A DNA stretch of 64,000 bases. Origin: Symbiodinium natans (Eukaryota > Sar > Dinophyceae > Suessiales > Symbiodiniaceae). The stretch spans positions 62,001-126,000 of the forward strand of contig CAJNDS010002097.1 in the NCBI GenBank assembly GCA_905221605.1, read 5' to 3'. A program made the position numbers and the translations under genes. Shown here piece after piece: positions 62,043 through 64,000 of this stretch. Below the pieces are notes generated by a model. That model was not told the DNA's origin and made no database searches. It saw nothing but the letters and a program-made list of their open reading frames with translations. Numbering within the stretch: the stretch's first letter is position 1; every line of letters starts with the position of its first letter.

Positions 62043-62152
62043 GAACCCCACCCCCCCCCCCCAAAAAAAAAAAAAAAAAAAAAAACTTCCTGAAGGGCAC
62101 TATTTGGATTATCATGGGGAGGGGGGGGGGGGCGGGGTTCTTAAGCAAATAG
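62031..62152. mobile_element. Foldback element, family E
   Basis: CTATTTGCTTAAGAACCCC and GGGGTTCTTAAGCAAATAG are perfect inverted ends, with poly-C/poly-A and poly-G inner arms. Confidence 0.85.
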
Positions 62153-62449
62153 TTGCTAAACCCTAAAGCCTAAAACCTTAAACCCTAAATCCTAAGATGC
62201 GTGGCTTATGGCTCTTGTAAGGGTTCTGGGTTTCGAGTACTTTGGGGTTGGGAGTTGACAGGGCTTGGCTTGGGGTACTAAAGGATCAGGGCTAGGTCTA
62301 GCGTTTAGGGTTTTGGGTTTAGGGTTTACCCGGAAACCCTAAACCCCAAGCCCTTAACCACCTCAAGGTTCACACAGGGTGCAGGGTTAACTTCCGAAAA
62401 TAGGGGTACCCTTTTTGGCGGGGGTCCCTTTAGGGGGATTCTAGTCTAT

Positions 62450-63420
62450 TTGGGGTATGAAAGGGGGTACCCCCCATTTTGGGAAATCCCCACATGTAGG
62501 GACTTTGAGGTCACGCGGCCTGGGTCGACTGAGGAAGTGGGTTCAAGGTTTCAGGGTTCAGGGCGAAATTCGTTGAAAGCTCAGGGCGCAGGGTCTAGGG
62601 TTCAGCGTTCAGGCTGCCCGGTGCAGGGTTCAGAGTTTCGCAAGGCTTCGAAACCTAGGAATGCGGCACCCTCCCAGTGCATAAATATCCGTGAGCCCCG
62701 CGCACATCGACAATACCTCAACCCCAAGTCCTGACCTGCAAACAAAACAAGTCCTGAACCGCAATCCCTAAACCAATATGAGCTGGCTCGGGTTTGTTGA
62801 ACTAGTTGAAACAGGGGTCCCCTTAAAAAAATGAGGGTTTCGGGCTTTAGGGATTTAGGGGCTCAGCGTCCAGGGTTTAGTGGTTTCCAGCTCCTGAAAC
62901 CATATAATTGACTCTCTAGATCCTCTTCTTGAAGCCTGCCCTACAGGCCTAAAACCCGAAGGCTAACATGCAACCCTGAACGACAGCCCTACAGCCCTCA
63001 AACCCCAATAACCGCAAGCCCTGTCCAGGGAGCCAGACAGGCAACGCAGCGCCCTGGATTAGCCCAGGTTGCACCGGAAGGTACCTTACAGCTGCTGAGG
63101 GTTTAGGGTTTACGGTTTAGGGTTTGGGTTTAGGGTTTAATTAGGGTTCATAAGGTTTAGGGTTAGGGTTGCTGAAGTTGGAGGGGGGGGGGGTACTTAC
63201 ACGTACCCAAGAAATCAGACTCAGGCCGCTCAGGGCACACGGCCTTGCTGAACTACCACGTAAGCAGCTAGTTCTATAGGGGTCCAAGGCTTAAAGCCCT
63301 TCCCCCCACTACCTCTTCCAAAACCCGCAAACCCTCTTAACTCACCAGTCCTGCCCATAAACCCTAAACCTTAAACGCTAAATCCCAAACCCTAAACCCT
63401 AGTGGCCCGGGGCCGGCCCT
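62450..63420. other. Degenerate heptamers with weak exon-like pieces
   Basis: Minus-strand AATCCAG/G at about 63057 opens GAALPVWLPGQ; nothing firm elsewhere. 62413-62490 is a small foldback (GGGTACCCTTTTTGG / GGGGGTACCCCCC). Confidence 0.3.
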
Positions 63421-63459
63421 GGAATTCCAAACCCTAAGCCCTGCTTCCCTCGGCTTCAC

Positions 63460-63546
63460 TTGAGGCTGTTTCTGCCCCGCATCCAATTCGTCTTGGATCT
63501 TTGCCTTGATCGCAAGGTCTCCTTCATGCGCATCACAGCCGTCGTC
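63460..63546 (-). CDS. Exon, unknown acidic protein
   Basis: TTTAG/G acceptor and CAA/GT donor enclose 29 codons: DDGCDAHEGDLAIKAKIQDE then LDAGQKQPQ. Borders match the local rule and composition differs sharply from the flanking CCCTAAA tracts. It lies 3 kb upstream of the RBM25-like ATG and may be the next gene. Confidence 0.5.
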
Positions 63547-63611
63547 CTAAACCCTAAACCCTAAACCCGAAACCCGAAACCCTAAACCCTACACCCTAAA
63601 CCCTAAACCCT

Positions 63612-63675
63612 AAACCCTATAGAGTTGCATTTGCATCCTGCACTGCTGCGAGTGCGCTGGTGGATCGACGCGAGC
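63612..63675 (-). CDS. Possible exon, unknown
   Basis: AAGCAG/G acceptor; in one frame ARVDPPAHSQQCRMQMQL. The donor is not fixed. Confidence 0.35.
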
Positions 63676-63842
63676 CTGCTTCATGATGGAAACAACAGGG
63701 TTTACGTTTAGGGTTTAGGGTTTAGGGTTCAGGGTTTGGGTTTAAGGGTGTCGGGTGTCGGGTGTCGGGTTCAGGGTTTAGCGTTTAGAGTTGCAATTTG
63801 AGCGCAAAACCTTCAGCGCGACGTCCCTACATCATCTTGCGT

Positions 63843-63876
63843 GTCCCGCAGAACTAGTCTTCGGAATCTGCACGCC
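63843..63876 (-). CDS. Possible exon, unknown
   Basis: CCGCAG/G acceptor; in one frame GVQIPKTSSAG before a GC site. Too short to support further. Confidence 0.3.
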
Positions 63877-64000
63877 CTGCGGTTTAGGGTTTAGCGTTTA
63901 GGGAATTTCCGGAGCCCACCATCCACTGCCATCGCCATTAACCCGCTGAACTCTGCCCCTGAGCCCGGTGTGAACCCTGTAAACCCTGTAAACCCTGCAA

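Larger units (their letters stand above)
1..64000. repeat. Dispersed interstitial telomere-type repeat, TTTAGGG/CCCTAAA
   Basis: Short runs of the heptamer, usually 2 to 15 units, occur in both orientations every few hundred bases across almost the whole window, with many degenerate copies (TTCAGGG, TTTGGGG, CCCTGAA, CCCCAAA). They are absent or rare only from about 4.9 to 10.9 kb and 11.3 to 16.2 kb and from the exons listed here. TTTAGGG is the telomere unit of many algae and plants. Because tracts change orientation repeatedly and lie between exons of one gene, this is interstitial repeat and not a chromosome end. Conventional ORFs across these tracts read through repeat and are not genes. 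Confidence 0.97.

Noticed and set aside
1-64000. CRISPR array or bacterial operons
   Set aside because: The heptamer tracts have no unique spacers, and there are no bacterial genes or Shine-Dalgarno-led ORFs.

Overview
This window looks like nuclear DNA of a dinoflagellate, most likely a Symbiodiniaceae-type genome. Three lines of evidence support this. Coding sequence is cut into short exons. The introns I could reconstruct use GC about as often as GT at the 5' end and almost always end in AG followed by an exonic G, the unusual junction known from dinoflagellates. The dominant repeat is TTTAGGG/CCCTAAA, the telomere-type heptamer of these algae, but here it is interstitial: hundreds of short tracts in both orientations fill introns and intergenic DNA. 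No bacterial features, rRNA, tRNA or CRISPR were seen.

Layout. 0-4.8 kb: heptamer-rich DNA with exon-like islands on the minus strand (1.43, 2.09-2.16, 3.35-3.42 kb), one on the plus strand (0.23-0.34 kb), and clustered foldback repeats. 4.83-6.79 kb: a two-module tandem repeat in three main copies. 6.9-9.7 kb, minus: a spliced Mutator-like (MULE) transposase with a first catalytic-Asp region, a D...H..RN block, an E-containing block and a C-terminal SWIM zinc finger. 10.13-10.93 kb: a G-rich 11/12-bp minisatellite. 11.9-15.4 kb, minus: a ubiquitin-specific-protease-like gene with Cys and His boxes and very short introns, plus uncharacterised exons. 15.9-16.26 kb: small nested tandem repeats. 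18.5-20.7 kb: exon islands, probably a plus-strand gene I cannot name.

22.1-60.5 kb, minus: the main result. About 37 small exons (24-96 bp) assemble in phase into a homologue of the splicing regulator RBM25: an Ala/Pro-rich N-terminus, a complete RRM, a long Glu/Lys/Arg coiled region and a C-terminal PWI domain. Coding sequence is only about 5 percent of a 38-kb gene; the introns, near 1 kb each, are mostly telomere-type tracts, foldback (MITE- or introner-like) elements and simple repeats. None of the conventional long ORFs in that interval is the gene. 60.5-64 kb holds more exon-like islands of uncertain ownership.

The biological interest is the architecture: telomere-type DNA as the main intron filler of a spliceosomal gene, several foldback families often lying a few bases from splice sites, and telomeric tracts sitting inside the foldback elements. 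All joins were made by eye from reading frame, phase, splice rule and family resemblance; no search or alignment was run.
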